Assembly (NCBI GenBank): GCA_001460835.1
Contig: CYKH01000110.1
Span: 1-64,000, forward strand
DNA from: Bodo saltans
Lineage: Eukaryota; Euglenozoa; Kinetoplastea; Eubodonida; Bodonidae
DNA length: 64,000 bases
Reading direction: 5' to 3'
The translations under genes and the position numbers were made by a program. Each line of letters starts with the position of its first letter. Positions within the stretch are counted from its first letter, which is position 1. Positions 8,793 through 18,391 of the stretch are shown piece by piece. Under the pieces are notes generated by a model. The model saw nothing but the letters and a program-made list of their open reading frames with translations, was not told the DNA's origin and ran no database searches.

Positions 8793-11267
8793 ATGCCGCC
8801 TCGAAAAAATAAGAAACTTACTGTTGTTCAGGAGCAAGAAGTTGTCCCCGACGCAACGGATGACGCGCCTGACGTTATCGCCGATGAAGCGAGCAATAGA
8901 ACGGAACCTATCGAAGCCGCAGAACAAACTATCGAACAACCTATCGTAAACGCGCAAGACACGCCGCAAGTTGCCGAAAGTCCCAGGGCAGACGGCGAAG
9001 AAGAAATTTCTCCAGCTCTTCAAGTTTCTAATGATTCTCCACTTGACGACGATACCCCTCAGCATTCTACTGTGGACGACAATGCATCGCCTATTTATCT
9101 TGCAACGGCAGAGGGCGATGATGGCGGTGACACGAGAGAAGGGTCTGCCGGGAATCCAAACTTCACTAACGCTGATACGGACACTCTTCCCTTGGCCGTT
9201 ACGAACACTTTCGCCACCCTTTCCCATAGTGGCGAGGAGGTCCTTGGCGGAGATGATGTTCCCGTTGCTGAAGAGCATGATGCTCCAAATGGTATCGGGG
9301 AAGTCGACACAAACTTTGATGGAGCCGCTCCAGCTGCAGATGATGTTGACCTCACCACTCCCTCACTGCACGCAGATTCAACGAGGTACATTAGCGAGTC
9401 GTACGAGCTTGGGCTCAGTGGTGATGGTGCCGCGATCGACACGCAAGGTGAACGCGATGAAGTTGCGCAGCTTGGTCATGGACCCGTTGAAGGCGGTGAA
9501 GAGTATGTCACGCACAACCCCAGTGACGTGGCTGGAGTTGTCGAGGAAGTCGCAGGAGATCATGAGGCGGTGCCTGTCGAAGAGACAGTGAGTCCTGCAG
9601 ATGTTTCTCTCTCAACTGGAGCTGATACTTTAGCTGCCATCGCGGCAGTTGCTGACGAGTTGAAGGTTAATCTCTCGTCCCTCAAGCATTACGTTGACAC
9701 ACGCTTGGACCTATGTCACGTGTCGATTCTTGACGCTGAAGATCAAATAAAACTACTCTCAACGGAAACCATTCCAGCTGGTATCCAACGCAGTGAACAA
9801 GTCATGCGAGAGTTACTTCACACAAAAACATCAACACTTCAGACTGCGCTCCGTCTTTCCTCAGAGGAACTAAGTGCCGCCTGTCAGCAAGCAGTTGCCG
9901 AGGCATACGATTCACTTGCAGGTGCTGTTCGAGATGCTACAGCACGTGTTGAGGATGGATATCGACAAGCTGTCTCCCGTGTGGAGACAGAGCACTCCTT
10001 CTTAATTCGTCAACTTTCCGATCGAGTAGCTGCATTCGATGATCATGCAACGGCTGCGTTTGCAGACGTTAACAGTGGTCTCTCAAATGTCAAGAACTCT
10101 GTGGAGCAACTTGAGCAGCGCCTCGCGCTTGCCATGCAAATGGAAATTATACCCCCAGCCGGCCCTCTGCCAACGGAGGGGACTAAAATGCGTCTTGTGA
10201 TTACAGTTGAGTGTCCTGGCAGCACCTCCGCTTCCAAGACAGTTTTGGTGCCTGTCACAGACGCAGCCACCGTTGGAATGCTAAAGCGCGAAGTATTACG
10301 TCGTGCTGTGCAGCAGTCTATCGTCCCTGCGCGGATGCAAACGTTGTTTATCTTTTCAAAGACAGTTGTTATTCTAGACGGCATTACGCTCTTTGAAGAA
10401 GATACCCTAGCCGACGTTGGAATCGCTGGAAACGATAAACTTGTGATCCAATCATCGGATCCGCAACTGCTATCTGCTCTTGACTCCAACAAGCACTCCC
10501 CTCCGCCTCCGCTGATGTCGTCGATCGCGTTTGACACAACCGTTTCAGCGCTTTCTGTTTCTGCCGCTGGCGTTGAGCTCCTTTCCCCCGTTCAACAGTC
10601 ACCAACCCTTGCGAGCGCACTAGCAACCGCACCTGCACCGATTCCAAAGGAGCGAGTCGTCGAAGTTGTTGCGATCTTCCTTGACGCTGAGACTGCTGCG
10701 AAACTTAGCGAACAAGAATCACTAGAGCGCCGCCTCAACACAGAGCTCGCTCGAATGGAGCTTGAGCCTCTCAAGCGTGAAGAAGAAAGCAAGAGAATTA
10801 CAATTCTTAAAGCAGCTGCTGATAAAGTCCGCATCACTCTCTTGGATCGAGCCACATACTCCCACGTTGATTACGAGCGTCGCGTGGCACGCGGCGCGCT
10901 GGAGAAAATTAACGAAGCGATTGGGACAGGGGCTACATCAGCTGGAATTATAGCAGCTACACTGTCTGCCAAAACTGTACTTGCTGGTCTCAGCACCAAC
11001 CTTGGAGAGGACGATCGCGTCTCGGCGATGGAAGCGGCAGCAAAGACCGAGAGGGGTCGCAAGGAGCGCCTCTTGGAAGACCTAAAAGATCTTATCTTCA
11101 CTGTACGCCACCGCATGCGCATCCCACCAGAATTTTATGGAGCGGCGGAGCACCTCTTGTTCGCCGCCGACCGTGCCATCCTTCTAGCTCCGTCGTCAAC
11201 GGTGAAAGACATTGATGATGTGCACAAAGAATTTTCTGAGTTTGTTGACAAGATTCGACCGAAATGA
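8793..11267 (+). CDS. Acidic protein with ubiquitin-like domain
   Basis: An 824-residue protein. The ATG at 8793 (MPPRKNKK) is taken as the start; a slightly longer frame begins only with TTG. Residues about 20-280 are acidic, disordered and rich in Asp, Glu, Val and Ala. Residues 290-450 look like helical coiled coil. Residues about 466-556 resemble a ubiquitin-like beta-grasp fold, beginning with MRLVITVEC and including TLADVGIAGNDKLVIQ, which matches the usual 'L.d.gI.....l.l' end of such domains. A helical C-terminal part (about 620-824) has BAG-like charge spacing, but this is only a suggestion. Ubl plus helical tail architectures often link chaperones to the proteasome. No Gly-Gly end is seen, so it is not a free modifier. 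Confidence 0.75.
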   Translation: MPPRKNKKLTVVQEQEVVPDATDDAPDVIADEASNRTEPIEAAEQTIEQPIVNAQDTPQVAESPRADGEEEISPALQVSNDSPLDDDTPQHSTVDDNASPIYLATAEGDDGGDTREGSAGNPNFTNADTDTLPLAVTNTFATLSHSGEEVLGGDDVPVAEEHDAPNGIGEVDTNFDGAAPAADDVDLTTPSLHADSTRYISESYELGLSGDGAAIDTQGERDEVAQLGHGPVEGGEEYVTHNPSDVAGVVEEVAGDHEAVPVEETVSPADVSLSTGADTLAAIAAVADELKVNLSSLKHYVDTRLDLCHVSILDAEDQIKLLSTETIPAGIQRSEQVMRELLHTKTSTLQTALRLSSEELSAACQQAVAEAYDSLAGAVRDATARVEDGYRQAVSRVETEHSFLIRQLSDRVAAFDDHATAAFADVNSGLSNVKNSVEQLEQRLALAMQMEIIPPAGPLPTEGTKMRLVITVECPGSTSASKTVLVPVTDAATVGMLKREVLRRAVQQSIVPARMQTLFIFSKTVVILDGITLFEEDTLADVGIAGNDKLVIQSSDPQLLSALDSNKHSPPPPLMSSIAFDTTVSALSVSAAGVELLSPVQQSPTLASALATAPAPIPKERVVEVVAIFLDAETAAKLSEQESLERRLNTELARMELEPLKREEESKRITILKAAADKVRITLLDRATYSHVDYERRVARGALEKINEAIGTGATSAGIIAATLSAKTVLAGLSTNLGEDDRVSAMEAAAKTERGRKERLLEDLKDLIFTVRHRMRIPPEFYGAAEHLLFAADRAILLAPSSTVKDIDDVHKEFSEFVDKIRPK

Positions 11268-11449
11268 GTCGGGGATTTAACATTGGTCCACCTTCCTCTC
11301 ATCTCCATGAACGTTGCTATTTGAAATCAAATGATCATCTTTTGTGATACGTGTTTGCTTAAAGACTCTGTTGTGATTTTGTTTGTGATCGCGTCCTCCT
11401 TTTCTTTATATTCTACGCAATGAGAGGAATTGCTGAGCAACAGAAGCTC

Positions 11450-11470
11450 AGAGAGAGAGAGAGCAGAGAG
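11450..11470 (+). repeat. Short GA microsatellite
   Basis: A purine run of GA dinucleotides lies in the spacer upstream of the gene at 11545, probably within or close to its 5' UTR. It is a simple repeat with no other structure. Confidence 0.7.
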
Positions 11471-11544
11471 AAGGGACAAAGACAAAAGAGGAAAATCAAA
11501 AAGCGTTGTTGCTCAAAACATTCTGATCATTATTCGTCAGCATC

Positions 11545-12648
11545 ATGCGTAACTTCCAGGAAGAAATAGGCGCCGATGGAAAGCGTAAGTCAAACACGAG
11601 TGCGGGATTTATTGCACAAAAACTCGGTATTGACGATAATCGAATGTTTCAAGGGCTTGTAGGCGTCTTTGCTGTATCCGCGATTGTCATTGGTCTTCTC
11701 CTCGTAGCTTTCACGTCCGGAAGCGGCGCAGGCCCTGCGGGCAGCAAACAGCCCAAGGCTATAATTGTCATCGTCCCAGGATTGAATCCCGTTGTCCTTG
11801 AAAGCGCTTTGAATTCCAACAAAGCTGCAAACCTTGCTGGCCTCGTCACAAGCGGTGCAGCGTACGGTCGTATTGCCTCCAACGCCACAGATCCCACTGC
11901 AGCACTTGTGTCCCTCCTTTCTGGCACTGCAGCTTCGTATCATAACGTTTCCAGTAGCTCAGCGTTGGGTGCGTTCCAGTCCTCAGCTGCCACATCATTC
12001 TTAAGGTACTTGAATGAAGCAAGCCTCAAAACCACTCTGATCGCCTCCGCAAACTTCTATTCCGGTTCAACCTACAACACCAGCGGTCAGTGCTCAACCG
12101 TGGGCACATTGGATGCTGAATGCGCAGGAATTGCCTGTCCGAGTGATGCAACCTCGGCGTACTGCAACTCCGCAACTCGTGTCATTGTCAACAACGATGA
12201 CACCGCGTTGATGAGCACCATTATCTCCAACGCCTTCAGTACCGCCGCTCCTGGAAACTCCCTCGTGACAATTGTGGTCGATGCCTTTTCATCGCTTCGC
12301 GCGTTGGATGACAACAGCCTTCGCGCACTTAGTGCGACTGCACTGCTCGATGGTGTTGTTGGTCAACTTGTCCTTGCTGCTGAGCAGCGTAGCTACAAAG
12401 CAGATGAGAACTGGCTTGTAACGCTCGTGGGTGATGGTGTCAACAGTGCGCAGCAAGCGCCGCTCTTTGTGATTCCGGTTTCGGCTGGGTCCGTCATTCG
12501 AGCTAAATCCATCAACACGGCCACTGGAAACATCGTGGATATATTCCCCACCATCGCCTCGTGGTTTAACCTACCCACCACGTCATCTTTCGTGGTTGGT
12601 TCTGTACAGGGTATCTGCGGCGACGGCCGAACCGTCTCTACTTGCTAG
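11545..12648 (+). CDS. Membrane-anchored alkaline-phosphatase-fold protein, probably a pseudoenzyme
   Basis: A 367-residue type II membrane protein: about 35 cytoplasmic residues, one hydrophobic segment at 36-58, then a lumenal or outer domain with several NxS/T sites. The domain resembles the type I phosphodiesterase/sulfatase branch of the alkaline phosphatase superfamily: a strand plus PGLNP, then NLAGLVTSGAAYG, then DPTAALVSLLSGTAASYHNV (the 'PT..s.lTG..p..Hgv' motif), and near the end NIVDIFPTIASWFNLP (the 'vDi.PTi...l.lp' motif). The usual first metal-binding Asp is replaced by the segment VPGLNP, and no clear later Asp/His metal set is visible, so activity is doubtful. Secretory or flagellar-membrane location is inferred. 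Confidence 0.75.
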   Translation: MRNFQEEIGADGKRKSNTSAGFIAQKLGIDDNRMFQGLVGVFAVSAIVIGLLLVAFTSGSGAGPAGSKQPKAIIVIVPGLNPVVLESALNSNKAANLAGLVTSGAAYGRIASNATDPTAALVSLLSGTAASYHNVSSSSALGAFQSSAATSFLRYLNEASLKTTLIASANFYSGSTYNTSGQCSTVGTLDAECAGIACPSDATSAYCNSATRVIVNNDDTALMSTIISNAFSTAAPGNSLVTIVVDAFSSLRALDDNSLRALSATALLDGVVGQLVLAAEQRSYKADENWLVTLVGDGVNSAQQAPLFVIPVSAGSVIRAKSINTATGNIVDIFPTIASWFNLPTTSSFVVGSVQGICGDGRTVSTC

Positions 12649-12961
12649 AGGCGAAACAAAGAGAGATTTGGGGGAAAACGAGTTGTGGAATTCAAATTCA
12701 TAACGAGATGGAAGGTGGAAGCGTCGGCTTCCCATGGCGCCGAAAACAAACGAAAAGACAAAAGAAAAATGAAACGCACAACCTCAGAATAAATGCGGAG
12801 CAACAATTGCTAAACGTGTGCAGCTGTCAGTGTGTCAATGTCACTTTTGTTCCCGACAGCGACCTTATCAGCATGTTCAATTTGCATATTTTTTGATGGT
12901 CGTTTTCCGTCGTTGTTGATTGATATCTTTTGTAGAAGCAGAGCACACTACATCACTAGGA
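12649..12961 (+). other. Intergenic spacer (313 bp), no gene seen
   Basis: This holds the 3' UTR of the phosphatase-fold gene and the 5' region of the next. A T-rich stretch at 12891-12932 ends in TTTTGTAG, a likely trans-splice acceptor about 30 bases before the ATG at 12962. Nothing else is seen. Confidence 0.55.
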
Positions 12962-15562
12962 ATGCTTGGAGGATCATCTGCAGTTCAAGATGTCAAGAGC
13001 AACATTCAGAGCTGCGTCGAAGCTGCAAGAGGTCGGAAGCTCACTGCTCAACAAGATCCACTTCTTCTCAGTAAGCTGATTATGTCAGTACTGGCGTTGC
13101 TGCGCTTTGGGCTTCAGCAAGGAAGTTCATTCCTTCGGTTCTTTCAAGCAGCTGCAAAAGAAATCCCCGATACGCCAGAAATTCATCATGTCCTCTCTAA
13201 GGTGATGGACCCAACCGACCCAACGATCTCCGCGATGTCGTTGGTCGAACGCGAACCTGTTTTCATGTTGTTTTCGCTCCAAGCGCCAGGATCGCTCATG
13301 CGAACAACTCAAAGACTGTTTCGTCTCACAAATGTGATGCACGGGTACTACTATGCCGACGCTCCCTTTTTCTCCGAGGCATTTGTCTCCCAAGAGCTGC
13401 AGCCCGCCTTGCTAAAGTTAGCGAGGCTCCCTTTGGTGCCACCATCTATTGAAGAAGGGCTCCGTGCTCTTCACCTATTTGAGTTAGGATTGTCAGGCAC
13501 TCAAGGGTTGCCCACTGAAGACTCACCTCAAGGAGCAGTCCAACAAGCCTCCACAGCGCCATCAACTGGTCGGAGTACAGAAGAAACCTCTGTGAATATT
13601 CGCGAGAAAGATCGTTTGCGCGAGGTACTCACGCCACTCAGTTTGTCGAGTACAATTCCTGCAACAGCTACGGTTGTTTCGCCGGATGACTCATTCAGCC
13701 CCAGCACTGCTGGGGGTTCGCTTGTGTCGACAGCGCGTCCTCAACCGGTGCCTGTCATTCTCAAGAAAAAGAAGAAAGCAAAGCAGGCAGTGGATATGTC
13801 CACACAAACTGTCGAAGCTGCAGATTCTACTTCGTTACTACGGTCTGTGGGGGTAACGGCATCCCCCTCATATGGGCATGTCGCTGTTCAGACGACTGGA
13901 ACATCGAATGCTGCTTCTCCTCCTCGATCACAAGCGTCAACATCGCAGAAACAACAACAGCAGCGTCGCAGTGTGTCACCCACTGCTTCTTGGGAAGCGG
14001 CGTTGTCGGCACGCGAGAGTGCACTGCTAGCTCGTGCGCATGAGTTAGATGATCGAGAGCGTGCACTTCGGGAACGAGAGCAGCTTCTGTTGGGGATCGA
14101 AACCTCTGCCAGTCCGCAGAGACGTGCGGGAAGTACACATTGGCAGCAATTGGCAGTGCGAACATCTGCATCTCCACGAAATGGTCGTTGTGTGTCAAAC
14201 GCCATTCGTGGTGTTGTAGATGGCTCGCCTGGGAGTCCATCGTCTAGTGTTCAGAGACGTCATCTTCGAACTGTTGTGGAACCGGAATCTTCGCCGAATC
14301 CGCGGCGGTTAGAAACCCCTTTGCGCACTCCTTTCAGCACGTCCCACGCAGCGATGGAACAGGCGACGCCTGCTACCGCTCATGATGGAACCCCTGGCTC
14401 CTCGCTGCGTCTCCAGAATACATCAGAGAGTGGCGATAGTAATCTCTCAACGGTGTTTCTTTGGAAGTTGCACCCCGCACTTAACGGAGCAGAGATAGCC
14501 GAGGATCAGGGACATGTGTGTGCTCAATGTGGACTTCCCGTTAGCCATGAAGAACCCTCCACTCCTACGACTGCAACTAGCAGCAGCACTGAACGAACAA
14601 CTGCACCACCTCGTCTTCAGGCGTTGGCTGCCTTTCGTGAAGGTCCAGGTACCGTCATCGCAAAAGTCGTTGCATCTGCCACTCAATGGCGACAGCAGCT
14701 TGACACCAAACTTGGCTCACAATCAAGGAGATCCGACTCTGATGATACTACCGGGCCCACAACACCGTTGGATTCGCACAAACCGCCTCCTTCAGATCAG
14801 CAGTATTCATTTCGCTATTGTGGTGCCGTGGATCGAACTGGATTTCGAGTTTGTCATTACACTGGGAGTGTATTTTGTCGTAGTTGCTTGCCTGATGGCT
14901 GCACGTATGTCATTCCTGCTAAGATCGTCGCCAACTGGGACTTTGCCTTGTACCCAGTATGCAGTGAAGCGCAAGTGGTACTCAGGAAGAATACTTCAAC
15001 CCCAGTCGTTCATGCCGCCGCACTTGCTACTGTTGTCAAGGCCAGGTCCATCTCATCTGTTGAAGCCGCTCGCGGGCTTCGGCGTCAACTCCGCATCCTT
15101 CACAGCATCATGGGATCCTGCTCCGACGTTCGGTCCACCGATGCGCTATCCAGCATTATCTATTCAAGGTACGCCGCCCTTCACGAAGTGTACAGCCTCC
15201 GAGACCTTGTCGAGCTGCGAGGTCTCATCATTTCCTCTTCTGACGTGAAATGTGACGGTGACGCTCCATCCTACACTCAAACGGCTCTAAAGCCGTTCAC
15301 ACAAGACGGACAAGGCGCGGCCCTCCTCGAGCGCTTGAAGAAAATGAGAGATGCCGCGGTGATACATTGTGTGCGAGAATGTGAACTATGCAAAGCGAAT
15401 GCAGCGAAACCATGTGCACTTTGTAGCGACAGCAAGCCACTTTTCCTATTTGACATTCAAAACGTTGAAGCATGTGACTGCGGTGAAATTTACCACAAGA
15501 GCTGCTGGGAAGTGGCAGAGCGTCGTTGCAATCGATGCCAAGCAGTGAGTGCTGGCAGTTGA
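12962..15562 (+). CDS. RUN-like plus Rubicon-homology (RH) domain protein
   Basis: An 866-residue protein starting at the ATG at 12962; the frame extends 14 codons upstream only from a TTG. Residues about 5-160 are helical and look like a RUN domain. Residues 160-510 are Ser/Thr-rich and disordered, with a charged coiled coil at about 345-385. From about 518 to the end lies a Rubicon-homology zinc region: CAQCG, then RYCGAVDRTGFRVCHYTGSVFCRSC, IPAKIVANWDF, YSLRDLVELR, then CELCKANAAKPCALC, and a closing CDCGEIYHKSCW...CNRC. In animals this RUN + RH arrangement occurs in Rubicon and PLEKHM1, which bind Rab7 and control late endosome and autophagosome fusion. A similar role is inferred. The RH call is strong; the RUN call is weaker. 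Confidence 0.85.
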   Translation: MLGGSSAVQDVKSNIQSCVEAARGRKLTAQQDPLLLSKLIMSVLALLRFGLQQGSSFLRFFQAAAKEIPDTPEIHHVLSKVMDPTDPTISAMSLVEREPVFMLFSLQAPGSLMRTTQRLFRLTNVMHGYYYADAPFFSEAFVSQELQPALLKLARLPLVPPSIEEGLRALHLFELGLSGTQGLPTEDSPQGAVQQASTAPSTGRSTEETSVNIREKDRLREVLTPLSLSSTIPATATVVSPDDSFSPSTAGGSLVSTARPQPVPVILKKKKKAKQAVDMSTQTVEAADSTSLLRSVGVTASPSYGHVAVQTTGTSNAASPPRSQASTSQKQQQQRRSVSPTASWEAALSARESALLARAHELDDRERALREREQLLLGIETSASPQRRAGSTHWQQLAVRTSASPRNGRCVSNAIRGVVDGSPGSPSSSVQRRHLRTVVEPESSPNPRRLETPLRTPFSTSHAAMEQATPATAHDGTPGSSLRLQNTSESGDSNLSTVFLWKLHPALNGAEIAEDQGHVCAQCGLPVSHEEPSTPTTATSSSTERTTAPPRLQALAAFREGPGTVIAKVVASATQWRQQLDTKLGSQSRRSDSDDTTGPTTPLDSHKPPPSDQQYSFRYCGAVDRTGFRVCHYTGSVFCRSCLPDGCTYVIPAKIVANWDFALYPVCSEAQVVLRKNTSTPVVHAAALATVVKARSISSVEAARGLRRQLRILHSIMGSCSDVRSTDALSSIIYSRYAALHEVYSLRDLVELRGLIISSSDVKCDGDAPSYTQTALKPFTQDGQGAALLERLKKMRDAAVIHCVRECELCKANAAKPCALCSDSKPLFLFDIQNVEACDCGEIYHKSCWEVAERRCNRCQAVSAGS

Positions 15563-15654
15563 AGAAATTGAGGAAGGGAACTTGCGGGCTCAGCAGATTT
15601 GGCAAAATATTTTTGTTGTTTCACTTTCATAGCACGTTTGTTCTTGTGTGTTTT

Positions 15655-15954
15655 NNNNNNNNNNNNNNNNNNNNNNNNNNNNNNNNNNNNNNNNNNNNNN
15701 NNNNNNNNNNNNNNNNNNNNNNNNNNNNNNNNNNNNNNNNNNNNNNNNNNNNNNNNNNNNNNNNNNNNNNNNNNNNNNNNNNNNNNNNNNNNNNNNNNNN
15801 NNNNNNNNNNNNNNNNNNNNNNNNNNNNNNNNNNNNNNNNNNNNNNNNNNNNNNNNNNNNNNNNNNNNNNNNNNNNNNNNNNNNNNNNNNNNNNNNNNNN
15901 NNNNNNNNNNNNNNNNNNNNNNNNNNNNNNNNNNNNNNNNNNNNNNNNNNNNNN
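15655..15954. other. Assembly gap, exactly 300 N
   Basis: Unresolved sequence between the RUN-RH gene and the next gene. It has exactly the same length as the gap at 42455, which suggests a fixed or estimated filler rather than a measured distance. Confidence 0.98.
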
Positions 15955-15957
15955 TCA

Positions 15958-15972
15958 TTCTGTACTTTATTG
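15958..15972 (+). other. 3' end of a spliced-leader sequence beside the gap
   Basis: The 15 bases TTCTGTACTTTATTG match the 3' end of the kinetoplastid SL exon and also the bases at 42758-42772. The three bases between the gap and this block (TCA) do not match the SL. What follows (poly-A, then TAGCGG and the ATG at 15986) is a 13-base leader, not the GT that would follow the exon in an SL RNA gene. It therefore looks like the 5' end of a mature trans-spliced mRNA. Confidence 0.75.
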
Positions 15973-15985
15973 AAAAAAATAGCGG

Positions 15986-18160
15986 ATGGAGCAACGATAT
16001 CGTGACTTGCCTAACAGTACACATGCAGTTGGGCTTCGCTCTCCTCGCTATGTCGATACACCCATCAGGAAAGCCGAAGTAGTCCACGATGTCGCTTCAT
16101 TTTCACCTGTCCCTGTTTCTGCTACACAGGGTGTTGTGTCAATGGATATCGGAGGCTCCCCGGCGCCCAACGCTAAGGCAAATAATGGCGCTCCTTATGG
16201 CGAAAGCGATTTTGGAGACGCTCCTCGGACCGTCGCGTATTCAGTCAATGACAGCACGATGCAGCTCTCAGATGTGAGTGGTGAAATTGCTGCTGCCGAA
16301 GAAAGGCTTGCCGAACTGGAGGAGAAAGGATCCGCTGCGGCGTTGAACCGCGGCATGTACGAGAGAAGGACAAGCACTCCGTCACACACTACTGCCGAAG
16401 GGGGAGAGCGGAAGAAACAGAGTACTGCACCTCCTTCTCGCTGTAACTCTTACTTATCTACTGGCGCTGTGTCTCCCATCAATGATGACGACTCACCTCC
16501 AACCAAAAAACTGTTAGCGTCGGATGATGTCGATGTTCCCCAAGCGCGCTTCTCACTTGCAGTTGCGATTCAGAAAAAGAAGCAAGAACAGAATCGACCT
16601 CTTGTTTCTGTTTCTGTGGAGGTCGCGGAGGGTGTTGTGGAGCATGTTCGCCTCTACGACGGGGATACCTATGAGTCATGCAAAGAGCACGCTTTCGAAA
16701 TGATTGAAAAGTACAATTTGGACCTTGAATTCGCACTAGAGCCTCTCACGGAGCACCTGTGTAACACCTTAGATGAATACCGAACAACGATGAGGACTGC
16801 TCCGGATGCTGTGATTGGTCAGCGACCAAACCAAGCAGCAGCAGCAGCTCAACGCCAACAAATAACTGTTCCTCCCAGCAGGCAGCAACCTCACGCCGCA
16901 ACTGTTGCAAGAAAGGCGATGCCGTCGCCACAACGACCGGCTGTGGCTTCGAAGAGTCCTATTCGCCGTGAAGTTCAACGATCACCGATGCGAAGCGCAC
17001 GAACCAATGAATCGATGACTAGCACAGTAGCTGATCGATCACTTCATCCTCGTGACACCAGCGCATCAAGGCTGAGGAGCATATCGGGTTCACGCGCAAG
17101 ACAGGTGTCACCTACTTCCTCCGCGTTACTGCCGAACCATAATCCGTCGTTCGCCGGTATATCTGCTCGGTATCTTTCTCCGGCCCCGGATCGGCCACCA
17201 CCACCCTCGGAGAATCACACTCATAAGCCCACGCTTGCTCCTGGAACTCGTGCACTGTCGTCGCGCGCGACTACTGCGACTAGTCCAGCTCACGAGCGGC
17301 TGTACAGCAAGCAGTCAGAAATCGATGCAAAGAGAAGAATTGCAATCAGAGCACGGGATGAAATTGAAGCGCAAGATCGCCAACGATCGCACTCAAACCA
17401 TCGTGTGAGAGGACTGTCATGGGACCATTTTACGAACGACGATCGCGATCCTGGACACCGGATGCATGACAATGCCGTCAGGCAGAAAAAGAGCCATGAA
17501 GAAAAAGCTGCGAAAATAGCCGCGGAACGGAAAGCGCGAGAGCTTGAAGGCTACAGTTTTCATCCAACAATCAACAACGATGGGGTTGCAGGGCGCACTC
17601 TCTCTCAGCGTCGTCGTAATAACTATCACGACCCATTTTACAGTGCAACCGCCGGCAACACGTCGAATTCTCGAGAAAAAATTCTATCAACTGCTGATCG
17701 TGAGCTCCAAGAATGCACATTTCAGCCAAAGACAAACAGCAAGCGGACAGTTTCGCCTCGGGTTAAAAGGCCTGCTGCGCTGGTAAATGACATCCACTTT
17801 GAAGAAGAGAGTGTGGAACTGGAAGCCTCCGACTCATCGTCGCCTTTCGCTACCGATCGACAGCAATCACAGCACCAATATCACCGCAGCATTACACCGA
17901 CTCGCAAAGTGTCTGCAAGAGCCGCCCACAGCAACGGATTCGCACCATCTAGCAAAGCAACCAGCGTCGCTAATGATGTGAATTCTCACCATCGCCAACC
18001 ATCCTCCTCCTCCTCGGCATCAGTAGCTCAAAGTGTCACCAACAGGCTTTTCACTGGAGCAAGAGAGCGAGAGGAGCGACTTGAGCGTGCTCGGCGACTC
18101 GCTCAAACAGTTGATTCCAAAACGGGAAAACCGTTATTTACACCACAAGTTCATCGATGA
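15986..18160 (+). CDS. Disordered protein with kinetoplastid cytoskeletal-type C-terminal motifs
   Basis: A 724-residue, mostly disordered, Ser/Arg/Pro-rich protein. A short folded region at about 195-265 (VSVEVAEGVVEHVRLYDG and following helices) stands out. The C-terminal half carries charged repeats and motifs such as YSFHPTIN, ECTFQPK and, at the very end, GKPLFTP, a pattern found in many trypanosomatid proteins of the flagellum, basal body or cell cortex. No enzyme motif is seen. The ATG at 15986 lies 13 bases after an SL 3' end, so if that junction is transcript-derived, this start is directly supported. Cytoskeletal function is inferred only from the motif style. Confidence 0.75.
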   Translation: MEQRYRDLPNSTHAVGLRSPRYVDTPIRKAEVVHDVASFSPVPVSATQGVVSMDIGGSPAPNAKANNGAPYGESDFGDAPRTVAYSVNDSTMQLSDVSGEIAAAEERLAELEEKGSAAALNRGMYERRTSTPSHTTAEGGERKKQSTAPPSRCNSYLSTGAVSPINDDDSPPTKKLLASDDVDVPQARFSLAVAIQKKKQEQNRPLVSVSVEVAEGVVEHVRLYDGDTYESCKEHAFEMIEKYNLDLEFALEPLTEHLCNTLDEYRTTMRTAPDAVIGQRPNQAAAAAQRQQITVPPSRQQPHAATVARKAMPSPQRPAVASKSPIRREVQRSPMRSARTNESMTSTVADRSLHPRDTSASRLRSISGSRARQVSPTSSALLPNHNPSFAGISARYLSPAPDRPPPPSENHTHKPTLAPGTRALSSRATTATSPAHERLYSKQSEIDAKRRIAIRARDEIEAQDRQRSHSNHRVRGLSWDHFTNDDRDPGHRMHDNAVRQKKSHEEKAAKIAAERKARELEGYSFHPTINNDGVAGRTLSQRRRNNYHDPFYSATAGNTSNSREKILSTADRELQECTFQPKTNSKRTVSPRVKRPAALVNDIHFEEESVELEASDSSSPFATDRQQSQHQYHRSITPTRKVSARAAHSNGFAPSSKATSVANDVNSHHRQPSSSSSASVAQSVTNRLFTGAREREERLERARRLAQTVDSKTGKPLFTPQVHR

Positions 18161-18391
18161 CACAACTTCCCTTAATACGACATTGTATTTCTTCTTGTTT
18201 TCTGTTTTCGATTGTCCGCAAGACAGCATGAAGTGGGCAGAGTTCAAATTCAACATTATTCGCTACAATGCTTTCAGACGCCCATTCTAATGATTTGATA
18301 TGTTCCCTCTCAATTTCAAGATTTGTGTTGTGCGTGTTTTGGTTCTTTTACTTTTTTGGTGCCAAAGTAGTTACGAGACACCGCAGATATC

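Noticed and set aside
15958-15972. SL sequence as an SL RNA gene or an insertion in one
   Set aside because: An SL RNA gene would continue with a GT donor and intron; here poly-A and a leader to an ATG follow, and the same holds at 42755.
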